Below, piece by piece: positions 18,178 to 26,420 of a stretch of DNA of 64,000 bases; the stretch's first letter is position 1, and every line of letters starts with the position of its first letter. This DNA is from Kocuria sp. Lineage in GTDB: Bacteria; Actinomycetota; Actinomycetes; Actinomycetales; Micrococcaceae. The translations under genes were made by a program, and so were the position numbers. The DNA lies in NCBI RefSeq assembly GCF_030538595.1, contig NZ_JAUNTS010000017.1:1-64000 (forward strand), read 5' to 3'. Under the pieces are notes generated by a model. It did not search any database. It had not been told where the DNA came from and saw only the letters and a program-made list of their open reading frames with translations.

Positions 18178-19255
18178 ACACACGGCGTCCAGGGCGCAGA
18201 AGGCACCGGATCAGTCTCAGTCCCAAACCTGCTCCACCGTTTTGGCGCAGCTGCCCGGCACGGACATGATGGAGACCATCACCGTGCTGCGCGGCGAACT
18301 GGGTTCTCCGCATCGCGCGGTGCTGCCTATTCTGGCTGACCGTTCGGACACTGCGGGGACCGTCCCACGTTCGGTGGCGGTGCTGACCGATCTGTGGTGT
18401 GACCTGCAACCCCACGGCTGGCGCTTGACCCGGCATCAGGGAAAAGAGTCACGCGCCGCAGCCTCCCTGCTGACCAGCGACATCAATGCACTGGCCGATG
18501 TTGTGGGGGCGGAACAGGACGGTGATCGCGGCGCAGTCACCGTTGAAATCACCGGACCCATGAGTTTGGCGGCGCAGCTTTCCCTCCACAACGGGGAACG
18601 TGTGCTCCAGGATCACGGCGCCCGCAGAGACATTGCAGAGGCCATGGCCGATGGCGTGGTGCCCCTGATCCGGGGGCTGACGCACAGTGTGGGTGGCCGC
18701 CAGGTGGTGCTGCGCCTGGCTGAGCCGCTTGTGCACCGCGTTGCGTTCGGGCAGATTCCAACCGCCAGCGGGTACCGGACGTTGCGTGCGGTGGCTCGCC
18801 CTGAGATCAACCAAGCCCTACGGCTGGTGGCAGATGCTGCGCGCGCCGTGGGGGCCGCCGTGGAGCTGGTTTTACCCCGCGGGGAAGACCCCCGAGACTT
18901 TGGGCCGGAACTGGCAGACACGGTGTTCCGCAACCGTCCCGGTCCTGATCCCCGGGACTGGGAGCCGGTGGCAGCACTGGTGGAACGTGGGCAAGGCGCG
19001 GGGCTGCTGCTGCCAGAACTGGTTGACGGTCAGCGCAGTGAATCCGGGACGCCCCGGGAATCCCGCACGGGAGACCTTGCCCGCAGCATCATCCGCCCGT
19101 GGCAGGACCTGGGCTTGAGCACAGGACTGCTGGACCGTGTCACGGTGGCTCCGGGACGTGGATTGCAGCATTCCAGTCCGGACGGTGTGCGCCACGCCTT
19201 GAAAATCAGCACTGATCTGGCCCATGCTCTGCACCAAACGGCACTGGAGGCGTGA
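18170..19255 (+). CDS. MetE/UROD-superfamily protein (Rv3015c-like)
   Basis: 361 residues from ATG 18170, 8 nt inside the chorismate mutase gene; an in-frame ATG 18116 lies deeper inside that gene. The motifs GTDMMETITVL, ITGPMSLA and QIPTASGYRTL suggest the barrel shared by cobalamin-independent methionine synthase and uroporphyrinogen decarboxylase. It is only half the length of MetE and I do not see its zinc-binding His-Cys-Cys set clearly. Mycobacterial genomes carry a similar gene near iscS and mnmA (Rv3015c). Substrate unknown; methionine synthesis is not supported by the sequence. Confidence 0.75.
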   Translation: MPEHTASRAQKAPDQSQSQTCSTVLAQLPGTDMMETITVLRGELGSPHRAVLPILADRSDTAGTVPRSVAVLTDLWCDLQPHGWRLTRHQGKESRAAASLLTSDINALADVVGAEQDGDRGAVTVEITGPMSLAAQLSLHNGERVLQDHGARRDIAEAMADGVVPLIRGLTHSVGGRQVVLRLAEPLVHRVAFGQIPTASGYRTLRAVARPEINQALRLVADAARAVGAAVELVLPRGEDPRDFGPELADTVFRNRPGPDPRDWEPVAALVERGQGAGLLLPELVDGQRSESGTPRESRTGDLARSIIRPWQDLGLSTGLLDRVTVAPGRGLQHSSPDGVRHALKISTDLAHALHQTALEA

Positions 19256-19308
19256 GAACATGCCTATCAGCTATGTGTTGATCCGAGATTGATGGCGAGG
19301 CAGTATCC

Positions 19309-19995
19309 ATGAACGCACGCATCCTGGTGGTTGACGACGACGACGCCTTGGCAGAAATGATCGGCATCATCCTCAACGCGGAGAATTACCAGACCGTTTT
19401 CTGCGCGGACGGTGCCCAGGCCGTGCAGGCGTTCCACGATGCCCAACCAGACTTGGTGCTGCTGGATCTGATGCTGCCCGGCAAGGACGGCATCCAGATT
19501 TGCCGTGAAATCCGGGCCACCTCTGACACCTCCATTGTGATGCTCACAGCAAAGTCGGACACCGACGACGTCGTGCGCGGCTTGGAGGCCGGTGCCGATG
19601 ACTACATCCCCAAGCCGTTCAAGCCAGCCGAGTTAATGGCTCGGGTCAAGGCCCGGCTGCGCCCCGGCTCCCGCGCCACCAGCAACGTCCTGGACGTGGG
19701 GGATGTCTCCATTGATATTTCCGGTCACCGGGTGACCCGCGGGCAGGAAGAAATTGCCCTGACCCCGCTGGAGTTCGAGCTGCTGGCAACTCTGGCCCGC
19801 GCTCCGGAGCAGGTGTTCTCCCGAGAAATGTTGCTGCGGGAAGTGTGGGGTTATCAGCACGCCGCGGACACCCGGTTGGTCAACGTTCACGTCCAGCGCC
19901 TGCGTTCCAAGGTGGAACTCGATCCGGAGAACCCTCACATTGTGGTCACAGTGCGCGGCGTGGGATACCGAGCCGGTCACCCTGAACGTCACTGA
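19309..19995 (+). CDS. mtrA: MtrA, OmpR-type response regulator
   Basis: 228 residues. The receiver domain (1-120) has the acidic pocket Asp9-Asp12, phospho-acceptor Asp53 (LLDLMLPG), the Thr in MLTAK and Lys in IPKPF. The winged-helix DNA-binding domain (130-225) shows ALTPLEFELL and VNVHVQRLRSKVE. MtrA is an essential regulator of cell division and cell-wall genes in actinobacteria and is phosphorylated by MtrB, encoded 44 nt downstream. Confidence 0.96.
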   Translation: MNARILVVDDDDALAEMIGIILNAENYQTVFCADGAQAVQAFHDAQPDLVLLDLMLPGKDGIQICREIRATSDTSIVMLTAKSDTDDVVRGLEAGADDYIPKPFKPAELMARVKARLRPGSRATSNVLDVGDVSIDISGHRVTRGQEEIALTPLEFELLATLARAPEQVFSREMLLREVWGYQHAADTRLVNVHVQRLRSKVELDPENPHIVVTVRGVGYRAGHPERH

Positions 19996-20039
19996 GGTGC
20001 GGTCTTGACACGATTGATGGTTCCCACCGAAACACAGGT

Positions 20040-22625
20040 ATGACTGAACGCGCCGACGCCGAGCCCGCCACCAAGGGCCCCACTGTTGACGAGGGCGTGC
20101 TGGACACGGAGCACGCCCCCGCTCAATTGGCACGCGCCCGAGTGGCCACTGCGGCTCAGGCCGGAACGGAGGGGGCCACGCTGCGGCAGGTGAGGCCGGG
20201 GCGTCGTCGTCGGGGACCGGTGAAGATGCTGCGGTTCCGGGTGGGACTGCTGGTGCGCAGGTGGCGGCAGTCGCTGCAGTTCCGCGCCGTCACCATTGCC
20301 ATGGTGGGGGCGTTGGTGATCTTTTTGGTCACCGGGGCGTTCTTGTCCCACCAAATTTCCGAACGGCTCTTCAATGACCGATTGGAGCAGGTGCTGACCC
20401 AGTCGGAGACCGATTTCACCCAAGTTCAAGCCAGTTTTGATGCTTCGGACGCCGCGGATCGGGACCAGCTGCAAACCATGGTGACGGCCACCTTGGATGC
20501 GCTGGATTCAGATGCCAGTACCAGTCAACGCAGATGGCTGCTGATTCCTCTGTCCTCTTCCACGGGCCAGAGCATGTTGCCGGCCCAAGCCGAGAGCGAC
20601 TGGATGACCTCGGCCACGGTGCCGCAAGAACTGCAAAATCGCGTGGGAAATGACGGCAGCACCTACTGGCAGTCGTCATCTGTCCGCATGGACGACGGCG
20701 GTCAGCCCGTGCCCGTGGTGATTGTGGGACGTGTGGTGGAGCCGCAACCGGGCGCGCGCTACGGGCTGTATCTGGTCAATGACTTCTCCCAGCCACAGGA
20801 GACCCTTGAGGCCATCCACGCGGTGCTGATTCTCTCCACCCTGGTCCAGGCGCTGTTGGTCTCCGGGGTGGTGGGTTACGTGACCCGTGAAGTGGTCCGT
20901 CCGGTCTCCACCACGGCACGCGTTTCCGAGTCCCTGGCGGACGGCAATTTGGGTGTGCGCATGGAAGTGGAAGGCTCCCACGAGGTGGCCCGCTTGGGAC
21001 GATCCTTCAACCGCATGGCAGACAACCTGCAACATCAGATCACCCGCCTGGAGCGCCTGTCCAGCATGCAGCAGACCTTTGTGTCGGATGTTTCCCACGA
21101 ACTGCGCACACCATTGACCACGGTGCGCATGGCTGCCGAAGTGCTGCACAACGCGCGCGATGACTTTGACCCCGTCAACCGCCGCTCCGCCGAGCTGCTG
21201 TACAACCAGGTGGACCGCTTTGACACGTTGCTGGCGGACCTGTTGGAAATCTCTCGATTCGACGCCGGCGCGGCCCGGTTGGACATTTCCGGGACCAATG
21301 TCTTTGCCCTGATCAATGAAGTGCTGGAAGCCAGCGCACCGCTGGCGGCCAACTCCGGGTCCGTGGTGCGTGTGCACTCAGACCTGCAGCGCTGCATTGT
21401 CCAAGTAGATCAGCGCCGCATAGATCGAATCCTGCGCAACCTCCTGGTCAACGCGCTGGAACACGGAGAGGGCGGACCGATCGACGTGGTGGTCCGAGCC
21501 TCCGATGTTGCGGTGGGAATCGCGGTCCGCGACCACGGCATTGGCATGACCCACGAACAAACTCAGAAAGTCTTTGACCGGTTCTGGCGGGCGGACCCCG
21601 CCCGGGCGCGTACCACCGGTGGCACTGGTTTGGGCTTGTCCATTGCCGTGGAGGACACCCGCCTGCACGGTGGGCGCCTGGACGCGTGGGGTTCACCCGG
21701 GGAGGGTGCCTGCTTCCGCCTGACCCTGCCACTGCTGCGCTCGCGGCCCCTGACGGATGAGGACTTCAGTCCCGTTGACCTGCCGCCCCACGACGACGAA
21801 CTTCCCTCCGTGGCCGTGGTGACCGACACCGGCACATTTGCCGCCGTGCCGCTGGATCGTGATTCCGTGATGGCACCCGTCACGGAAGCATTGACCGTGG
21901 TGAGGGCGGCCGAAGCTGCGGAGGCAACGGAGGTTGTGGACGAGGCGGAGAGTCTGGAAAAAGCGGAGGCTTTGGGCGAAGTGGAGGCTCTGGAAGAAGT
22001 GGAGGGCGCTGCGGATCTGGACACCGCCCACGACCCGGACGGGGTGCAGGAACCGGCCGTGCCGTCCCAGGTTGAAGAAGATCACGGAACCGGGGACCCC
22101 ACCGAGCAGGCTTCTGCACCCACACCGTCTCTGGACGGAACGCAGGCTCCCGACGCCGCGCAGGGTCAGGTCAAGCGCCCCGATCCCAGCATTCTGGAAG
22201 TGGCTGGATTGGATGGACCGGCCGCACGTCATCCGATCTTGCGCACTGCCATTGGCGGTCAGTTCTTGACCAACACTGCCGTGAGCCAAGAGGGCGTGGA
22301 GGGCGCGTACCCCTCGGATGCGCACCAACCGCAGGCGACACAGGACTTTCACCTGCCTGCAGAGGACCGCGGCCTGGTGGAGCCCACGGATCAGGTGCTC
22401 GGTGACGAGTCCCAGCTCGGTGCGGCGGCCGCCGCATGGGAGCAGGCAGCTGCTGCACCGGAAGGCACGGTTGCTGCCCAGGACGAGGTTGATGATCTGG
22501 ACGTGGTCTATGAGGACTTGTACCTGGATGACACCGGTGAGCTACCGGCCTTCCGGGACGGCATCCAAGACCAAAGCCCACCCGCTGCATCCGAGACCAC
22601 ACACCAGGAGGAGGACCGATCATGA
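20040..22625 (+). CDS. mtrB: MtrB sensor histidine kinase with long acidic C-terminal tail
   Basis: 861 residues. A cytoplasmic N-tail is followed by a membrane helix (about 80-102), an extracytoplasmic sensor domain, a second helix (about 258-280) and HAMP. HisKA follows with His353 (VSHELRTPL), then HATPase with NxxxNAxEHG and GLGLSIAVEDT (N and G boxes). The kinase core ends near residue 570. About 290 further residues are low-complexity, rich in Glu, Ala, Asp, Pro and Thr, and are not part of the usual 500-600 residue MtrB. The ATG has no clear SD, so the exact start is uncertain. The stop overlaps lpqB (ATGA). Confidence 0.93.
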   Translation: MTERADAEPATKGPTVDEGVLDTEHAPAQLARARVATAAQAGTEGATLRQVRPGRRRRGPVKMLRFRVGLLVRRWRQSLQFRAVTIAMVGALVIFLVTGAFLSHQISERLFNDRLEQVLTQSETDFTQVQASFDASDAADRDQLQTMVTATLDALDSDASTSQRRWLLIPLSSSTGQSMLPAQAESDWMTSATVPQELQNRVGNDGSTYWQSSSVRMDDGGQPVPVVIVGRVVEPQPGARYGLYLVNDFSQPQETLEAIHAVLILSTLVQALLVSGVVGYVTREVVRPVSTTARVSESLADGNLGVRMEVEGSHEVARLGRSFNRMADNLQHQITRLERLSSMQQTFVSDVSHELRTPLTTVRMAAEVLHNARDDFDPVNRRSAELLYNQVDRFDTLLADLLEISRFDAGAARLDISGTNVFALINEVLEASAPLAANSGSVVRVHSDLQRCIVQVDQRRIDRILRNLLVNALEHGEGGPIDVVVRASDVAVGIAVRDHGIGMTHEQTQKVFDRFWRADPARARTTGGTGLGLSIAVEDTRLHGGRLDAWGSPGEGACFRLTLPLLRSRPLTDEDFSPVDLPPHDDELPSVAVVTDTGTFAAVPLDRDSVMAPVTEALTVVRAAEAAEATEVVDEAESLEKAEALGEVEALEEVEGAADLDTAHDPDGVQEPAVPSQVEEDHGTGDPTEQASAPTPSLDGTQAPDAAQGQVKRPDPSILEVAGLDGPAARHPILRTAIGGQFLTNTAVSQEGVEGAYPSDAHQPQATQDFHLPAEDRGLVEPTDQVLGDESQLGAAAAAWEQAAAAPEGTVAAQDEVDDLDVVYEDLYLDDTGELPAFRDGIQDQSPPAASETTHQEEDRS
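21945..22016 (+). repeat. mtrB: four 18-nt tandem units inside mtrB tail
   Basis: Four consecutive 18-nt units encode AESLEK, AEALGE, VEALEE and VEGAAD. The period is a multiple of three and keeps the frame, so it is a protein-level repeat of an acidic helical hexapeptide. The second and third units match best, the fourth is degenerate. Slippage could change the copy number without a frameshift. Confidence 0.75.
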
Positions 22626-24355
22626 CCGGTCAACGGCACCTGCGTGGTAGTGAGGGTGGAACCGGTGCGCGTTGGGCCGGTGTGGTGCTGACCGGCGCGC
22701 TGGCTCTGACGGGGTGTGCCACCATCCCCAATTCCGGACCCGTGCATCAGGTGGAAGCTCCGTTGGCCACGCCCTCACAGCCAAGTGCAGGCCCCACCGT
22801 GGCCGGCCCAGAAGAGGACATGTCCCCGGAGGAGATCGTGCGGGGCTTCTTGGCTGCCGGTGCAGGCCAAGAGAACGATTACGCGGTGGCCCGTCAGTTC
22901 CTCACCAACGATCTGGCCTCCACCTGGCGCCCCTACGCCCGCACGGTGGTGTTTTCCGGTGCTGCGGGAATCCAACAGGGTCTTGAGGAAGACCAAGTCC
23001 GGGTCAGCGTGGATGCCAGAGCCATGATTGACAACAACGGCATCATGCAGCGTCAGGAGGCCGGTTCCAGCGAAGCCCTGGACGTGGAACTGACACAGGT
23101 GGATGGCCAATGGCGCATCTCCAACGTCCCCGATGGCGTGTTGATTCCGGCTTCCAATTTGGATGAGCTGTACCGAGCGCACAATGTCTATTTCTTGGCT
23201 GACGACGGCGAAACCATGATCCCGGACCCCCGATGGTTCCCCGACCGCCCGGGTGTTTCCACGTCTTTGGTGCGCTCTCTGCTCGGTGGACCTGCTCCGT
23301 ATCTGGAAGGTGCAGTGACCTCGGCTTACCCCGGTGACACCGAGTTGGAGGGGGCCTCCGTTCCGGTGCAGGACGGCACGGCAACTGTGTCCTTGAACGT
23401 TCCGAACTACAGTGCGCTGGATGTGGCCACCAACCGGGAGATGTATTCGCAGCTCACCTTGACCCTCTTGGCTTTGGACAACGTGGACCGGGTGGATTTG
23501 CTGGCGGGGGGCGGGCAAGTTGATCTTGGCTCCAGCGACCAAGGTCTGCTCTCCATGGAACCGCGTGAAGTTCCGCCCCGCCAGATCGGCCTGGACGGTG
23601 ATCAGCTGGTGTTCCAGCAGGGTGGGCAGAGCAGTCCCGTGGATGGGGTGGCGGATTCTCTGGTGGGGACAGACCCCAGCCATCCGGCCATGAACACGGA
23701 GACCAACCAGTTCGCGGCGCTGACCGGGGACGGATCGGCACTGGTGACTTTTTCTGCGGCGGCACCGGATCCGGTGGAGCGTTTCACCGGTAGCGGCTTG
23801 TCCGCGCCGTCCGTGGACAACGACGGTTGGGTGTTCTCCGGTGATGACACGGGGGAGGTCAGGGCCACTCGGATCGCGCAGCCAGATGCCGAGCCCGTGA
23901 CGGTCAGCGCTGATTGGCTGGACGGCCGCGCCGTCGCCTCCCTGAAGATCTCCCGAGCCGGTACGCGTGCGCTCATGGTGGTCAACGACGGCGACTCCTC
24001 CCAGGTCTTGATCAGCGGTGTCCGCCGGGATGCTGATGGCACTCCACGGTCCCTCAACGAGCCCTATGTGATTGATTCCGGTCAGGGCGCGGCCATGATG
24101 GGGGATGCCCAGTGGATCAGCGAGAGCCAATTCGTGGCGGCTGCCGTGACCGATCGCAGTACCGCCCCGCGGCTCTATGACGTGTCCGGGCGCTACCGGG
24201 ACTTGCCCTTCCTGGAGGGTGGGGTGAGCAACGTGGCCGGCGGCAATGGCGAGACTGAGATTTTTGTGGTGTCCGACGGTCAATTGAGGATGCTCACGGG
24301 CGAGTCCTGGTCCCTTCAAAGTGATTCCGTGGAATCCACGGCTTTTGCCGGCTGA
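22622..24355 (+). CDS. lpqB: LpqB lipoprotein, partner of MtrAB
   Basis: 577 residues. The N-terminus has a basic region, a hydrophobic stretch and lipobox L-T-G-C with Cys32 as the lipidated residue, so the protein is anchored outside the membrane. A GerMN-like domain follows (about 190-310) and then a beta-propeller-like C-terminal half. LpqB binds the extracellular part of MtrB and tunes its signalling in mycobacteria and streptomycetes. The ATG overlaps the mtrB stop. The length matches other LpqB proteins. Confidence 0.94.
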   Translation: MTGQRHLRGSEGGTGARWAGVVLTGALALTGCATIPNSGPVHQVEAPLATPSQPSAGPTVAGPEEDMSPEEIVRGFLAAGAGQENDYAVARQFLTNDLASTWRPYARTVVFSGAAGIQQGLEEDQVRVSVDARAMIDNNGIMQRQEAGSSEALDVELTQVDGQWRISNVPDGVLIPASNLDELYRAHNVYFLADDGETMIPDPRWFPDRPGVSTSLVRSLLGGPAPYLEGAVTSAYPGDTELEGASVPVQDGTATVSLNVPNYSALDVATNREMYSQLTLTLLALDNVDRVDLLAGGGQVDLGSSDQGLLSMEPREVPPRQIGLDGDQLVFQQGGQSSPVDGVADSLVGTDPSHPAMNTETNQFAALTGDGSALVTFSAAAPDPVERFTGSGLSAPSVDNDGWVFSGDDTGEVRATRIAQPDAEPVTVSADWLDGRAVASLKISRAGTRALMVVNDGDSSQVLISGVRRDADGTPRSLNEPYVIDSGQGAAMMGDAQWISESQFVAAAVTDRSTAPRLYDVSGRYRDLPFLEGGVSNVAGGNGETEIFVVSDGQLRMLTGESWSLQSDSVESTAFAG

Positions 24356-24368
24356 GACCCTGCGTACT

Positions 24369-24401
24369 GGTGGTGGACCCGGTGTTTGGTCCTCCACCAC
24401 C
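24369..24401 (+). terminator. hairpin after lpqB
   Basis: GGTGGTGGA (24369-24377) pairs with TCCACCACC (24393-24401) as a perfect 9-bp stem, and inner GGACC/GGTCC offers an alternative pairing. It lies 14 nt after the lpqB stop and before comF. No T-run follows, which is common in high-GC actinomycetes. Confidence 0.5.
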
Positions 24402-24489
24402 GCCATGAACCACGACGGGGTTGGCCGCGGCATCCACAGATCACCACGGTCCTCTGGCGCCTGAGACCACGCAGCTGAATCATGGCGTC

Positions 24490-25416
24490 ATGAATCAGCC
24501 TGGCTTCACACCTCCCGAACATCCAAGCCCGCTGGATTCTCGGTTGCTGCCATCGTCGTCAACCTGGTCGTCGTCGAACTCGTCGCCCGGGTTGTGGTGG
24601 GGCCGTGAAGCGGACCGGTGGGCCGCCTGCGCGTGGGATCTGGTGGGTGAGGCTCTGGAACCAGTCCTCCCGGTTGAATGCGCTGTGTGCCGTGCACCGG
24701 GTACTGCCCTGTGCCGATCCTGTCGGCGTTTGCTGCACCGCTGTACCGCGCGCCCACGGCGGGTGGAGGCACACGCTCGGCATGCCCACGGGCTGCCCAT
24801 TGTTGCCACGGGTGCTTACGAACATGAACTGGCCACGTGCCTGCTGGCCTTCAAACAGGCTGGGCGCACAGATCTGACTCAGCACCTGGCAAGGATCTTG
24901 AACCGAGCCCTACACGCATCGGTGGGCAGCAACCCCTCTGAGGGAAACCAACGGATTGAACTGGTACCCGTGCCGAGCTCGGCAGCCGCTCTCCGACGGC
25001 GGTGGTTCGACCCCGTGGGAGTGTTGCTCAAGGCTGCACTGGCGCAGGATCACTCGCAGGCCGTCACCCCACTGGGATTGCACGCTGTGCCGTGGCTGGT
25101 GCACACCAGCACAGACCTTGCGGGGATGTGGCACCGTGTGAAGTCCACATTTAGTGGAAGGGACGGGCAGCCCCAAAAGCTCAAGACTGCTGACCAGCGA
25201 TCCCTCGCCGGACCCGCACCCTTTCGGGTGGCCAAGGGGCGCCGGGGGCGCTCGGGGTCTGCGCTGCAACCGGGCAGGGTGATTTTGGTGGATGACGTGG
25301 TCACCACGGGAGCCACCCTGCACCGGGCGCGGAGCACCCTGGAGGGGGCCGGCGCCGTCGTGGTGGGTGCGGTGGTTCTGGCCGCGGCGCATACGCCCAC
25401 AGGAAACACCCGCTGA
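24490..25416 (+). CDS. comF: ComF-family phosphoribosyltransferase-like protein
   Basis: 308 residues from ATG 24490. A TTG start 69 nt upstream would add a Pro/Ser-rich tail without conserved sequence. A zinc-knuckle with C-X2-C and C-X2-C (ECAVC, LCRSC) lies near residues 58-75. The PRTase fold ends with the PRPP-binding motif ILVDDVVTTGAT near 270. The YEHE..LLAFKQAGR region is typical. ComF is a late competence protein in transformable bacteria but is widespread in actinomycetes, where its role is uncertain. It lies between lpqB and hpf, a common arrangement in Micrococcales. Confidence 0.9.
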   Translation: MNQPGFTPPEHPSPLDSRLLPSSSTWSSSNSSPGLWWGREADRWAACAWDLVGEALEPVLPVECAVCRAPGTALCRSCRRLLHRCTARPRRVEAHARHAHGLPIVATGAYEHELATCLLAFKQAGRTDLTQHLARILNRALHASVGSNPSEGNQRIELVPVPSSAAALRRRWFDPVGVLLKAALAQDHSQAVTPLGLHAVPWLVHTSTDLAGMWHRVKSTFSGRDGQPQKLKTADQRSLAGPAPFRVAKGRRGRSGSALQPGRVILVDDVVTTGATLHRARSTLEGAGAVVVGAVVLAAAHTPTGNTR

Positions 25417-25552
25417 AGTGCGCTGTGATTCGGGTGGTCAAGATGAATTCACGGTGTGAGCAAGGTAACGTGATGGCTACCGGGACAGCCTCCCGGGGTG
25501 GGGATCAGCACCCGCCTGATCTCCGCATCTACCAGTCAGACTGGAGGACACC

Positions 25553-26233
25553 ATGGAGCTCATCGTCCAGGGACGTAATGTCAGCGTGCCGGAGCGGTTC
25601 AAGGAATACGTGGCCGAAAAGGTCGTGAAGTTCGAGGAACTGGGTGACAGGGTCCAAAGGATTGAGATCAAGGTTGTCAAGGACAATCCCACCCCTGGCC
25701 GCGACGGAATGCGTGTGGAGACCACGGTGATCGGCCGCGGGCCCGTGGTCCGTGCGGAAGCTCGCGGCGATGACAAATTTGCGGTGTTCGACGAGGCCTA
25801 TGCCAAGTTGATCGAGCAGCTGCGCCGAGCACGTGACCGCCGCAAGATTCACCGCGGCAACCACCGTCCCACGGCGGTGTCGGAGGCCACGGCCTCCCTG
25901 CCGGTGGTCTCCAGTGACAGCCCCCTGTTCGCCTCGGCCGACGAACTGGCCGCAGCTGAAACAGAAGCCTTGGACACCCAGTATCCGTTGGAGGACGACG
26001 TTGCTCCCGTGGAGATTCGCCGCAAGCGATTCCCGGAAGAGCGCATGACAGTGGATCAGGCCGTGGACCGGATGGAACTGGTGGGCCATGATTTTTACCT
26101 GTTCGTGGACGCTGAGACCGGTGAACCGTCCGTGGCTTACCGGCGAAAGGGCTGGGAGTACGGTGTGATTGGCCTCAGCACGGAGGTCACCGGGGCCGAA
26201 TCGGAACCGGCACGGGCCTACCAAGCAAGCTAG
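25553..26233 (+). CDS. hpf: long-form ribosome hibernation promoting factor
   Basis: 226 residues from ATG 25553, with GGAGG 5-6 nt upstream. The N-terminal domain (1-100) has the RaiA/YfiA fold (VPERFKEYVAEKV, RAEARGDD). An acidic linker leads to the C-terminal dimerisation domain (about 155-220) with FPEERMTVDQAVDRMELVGHDFYLFVDAETG-type sequence. Long HPF joins two 70S ribosomes as an inactive 100S dimer in stationary phase. It is its own unit: a strong terminator follows at 26259. Confidence 0.95.
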   Translation: MELIVQGRNVSVPERFKEYVAEKVVKFEELGDRVQRIEIKVVKDNPTPGRDGMRVETTVIGRGPVVRAEARGDDKFAVFDEAYAKLIEQLRRARDRRKIHRGNHRPTAVSEATASLPVVSSDSPLFASADELAAAETEALDTQYPLEDDVAPVEIRRKRFPEERMTVDQAVDRMELVGHDFYLFVDAETGEPSVAYRRKGWEYGVIGLSTEVTGAESEPARAYQAS

Positions 26234-26258
26234 CCAGAGCCCAGTGAGATGATCGCCG

Positions 26259-26290
26259 CGGTGCGGGGGAGGTGTTCCTTCCCCGCACCG
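26259..26290 (+). terminator. strong hairpin terminator after hpf
   Basis: CGGTGCGGGG (26259-26268) and CCCCGCACCG (26281-26290) form a perfect 10-bp GC-rich stem, extended inside by GAGG/CTTC-type pairing. TTGCTGTG follows. It lies 26 nt after the hpf stop and upstream of the secA promoter region. Confidence 0.7.
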
Positions 26291-26308
26291 TTGCTGTGTC
26301 CACTGGCG

Positions 26309-26314
26309 TACACT
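26309..26314 (+). promoter_or_regulatory. candidate -10 element of secA promoter
   Basis: TACACT lies after the hpf terminator and about 107 nt before the secA GTG. A TTGCTG upstream is only 12 nt away, too close for a normal -35 box, so the call rests on the -10 box and position. Confidence 0.3.
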
Positions 26315-26337
26315 GACTCGGATGACCAGACCGCGGC

Positions 26338-26367
26338 GCGGTGCATCACCTGAACGTGATGCACCGC
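26338..26367 (+). promoter_or_regulatory. perfect hairpin in secA leader
   Basis: The 10-bp arms GGTGCATCAC (26340-26349) and GTGATGCACC (26356-26365) flank the loop CTGAAC, and two further pairs extend the stem to 12 bp. It lies between the candidate promoter and the secA start, 54 nt before GTG. No T-run follows. It could be an attenuator, a protein-binding site or an RNA stability element. Confidence 0.55.
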
Positions 26368-26420
26368 CGGCCTGCGGTGCAAGTGCTTGAACCCAACAGA
26401 TGCACAAGGAGCGTGAGCAC

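Noticed and set aside
20003-20035. A TTGACA-containing promoter between mtrA and mtrB
   Set aside because: TTGACA is present near 20004 but there is no fitting -10 box in the 44-nt gap, and the genes are probably co-transcribed.
22775-24433. Minus-strand frame of 552 codons antisense to lpqB
   Set aside because: His/Arg/Gly-rich translation with no domain; lies fully over lpqB and is explained by third-position GC bias.
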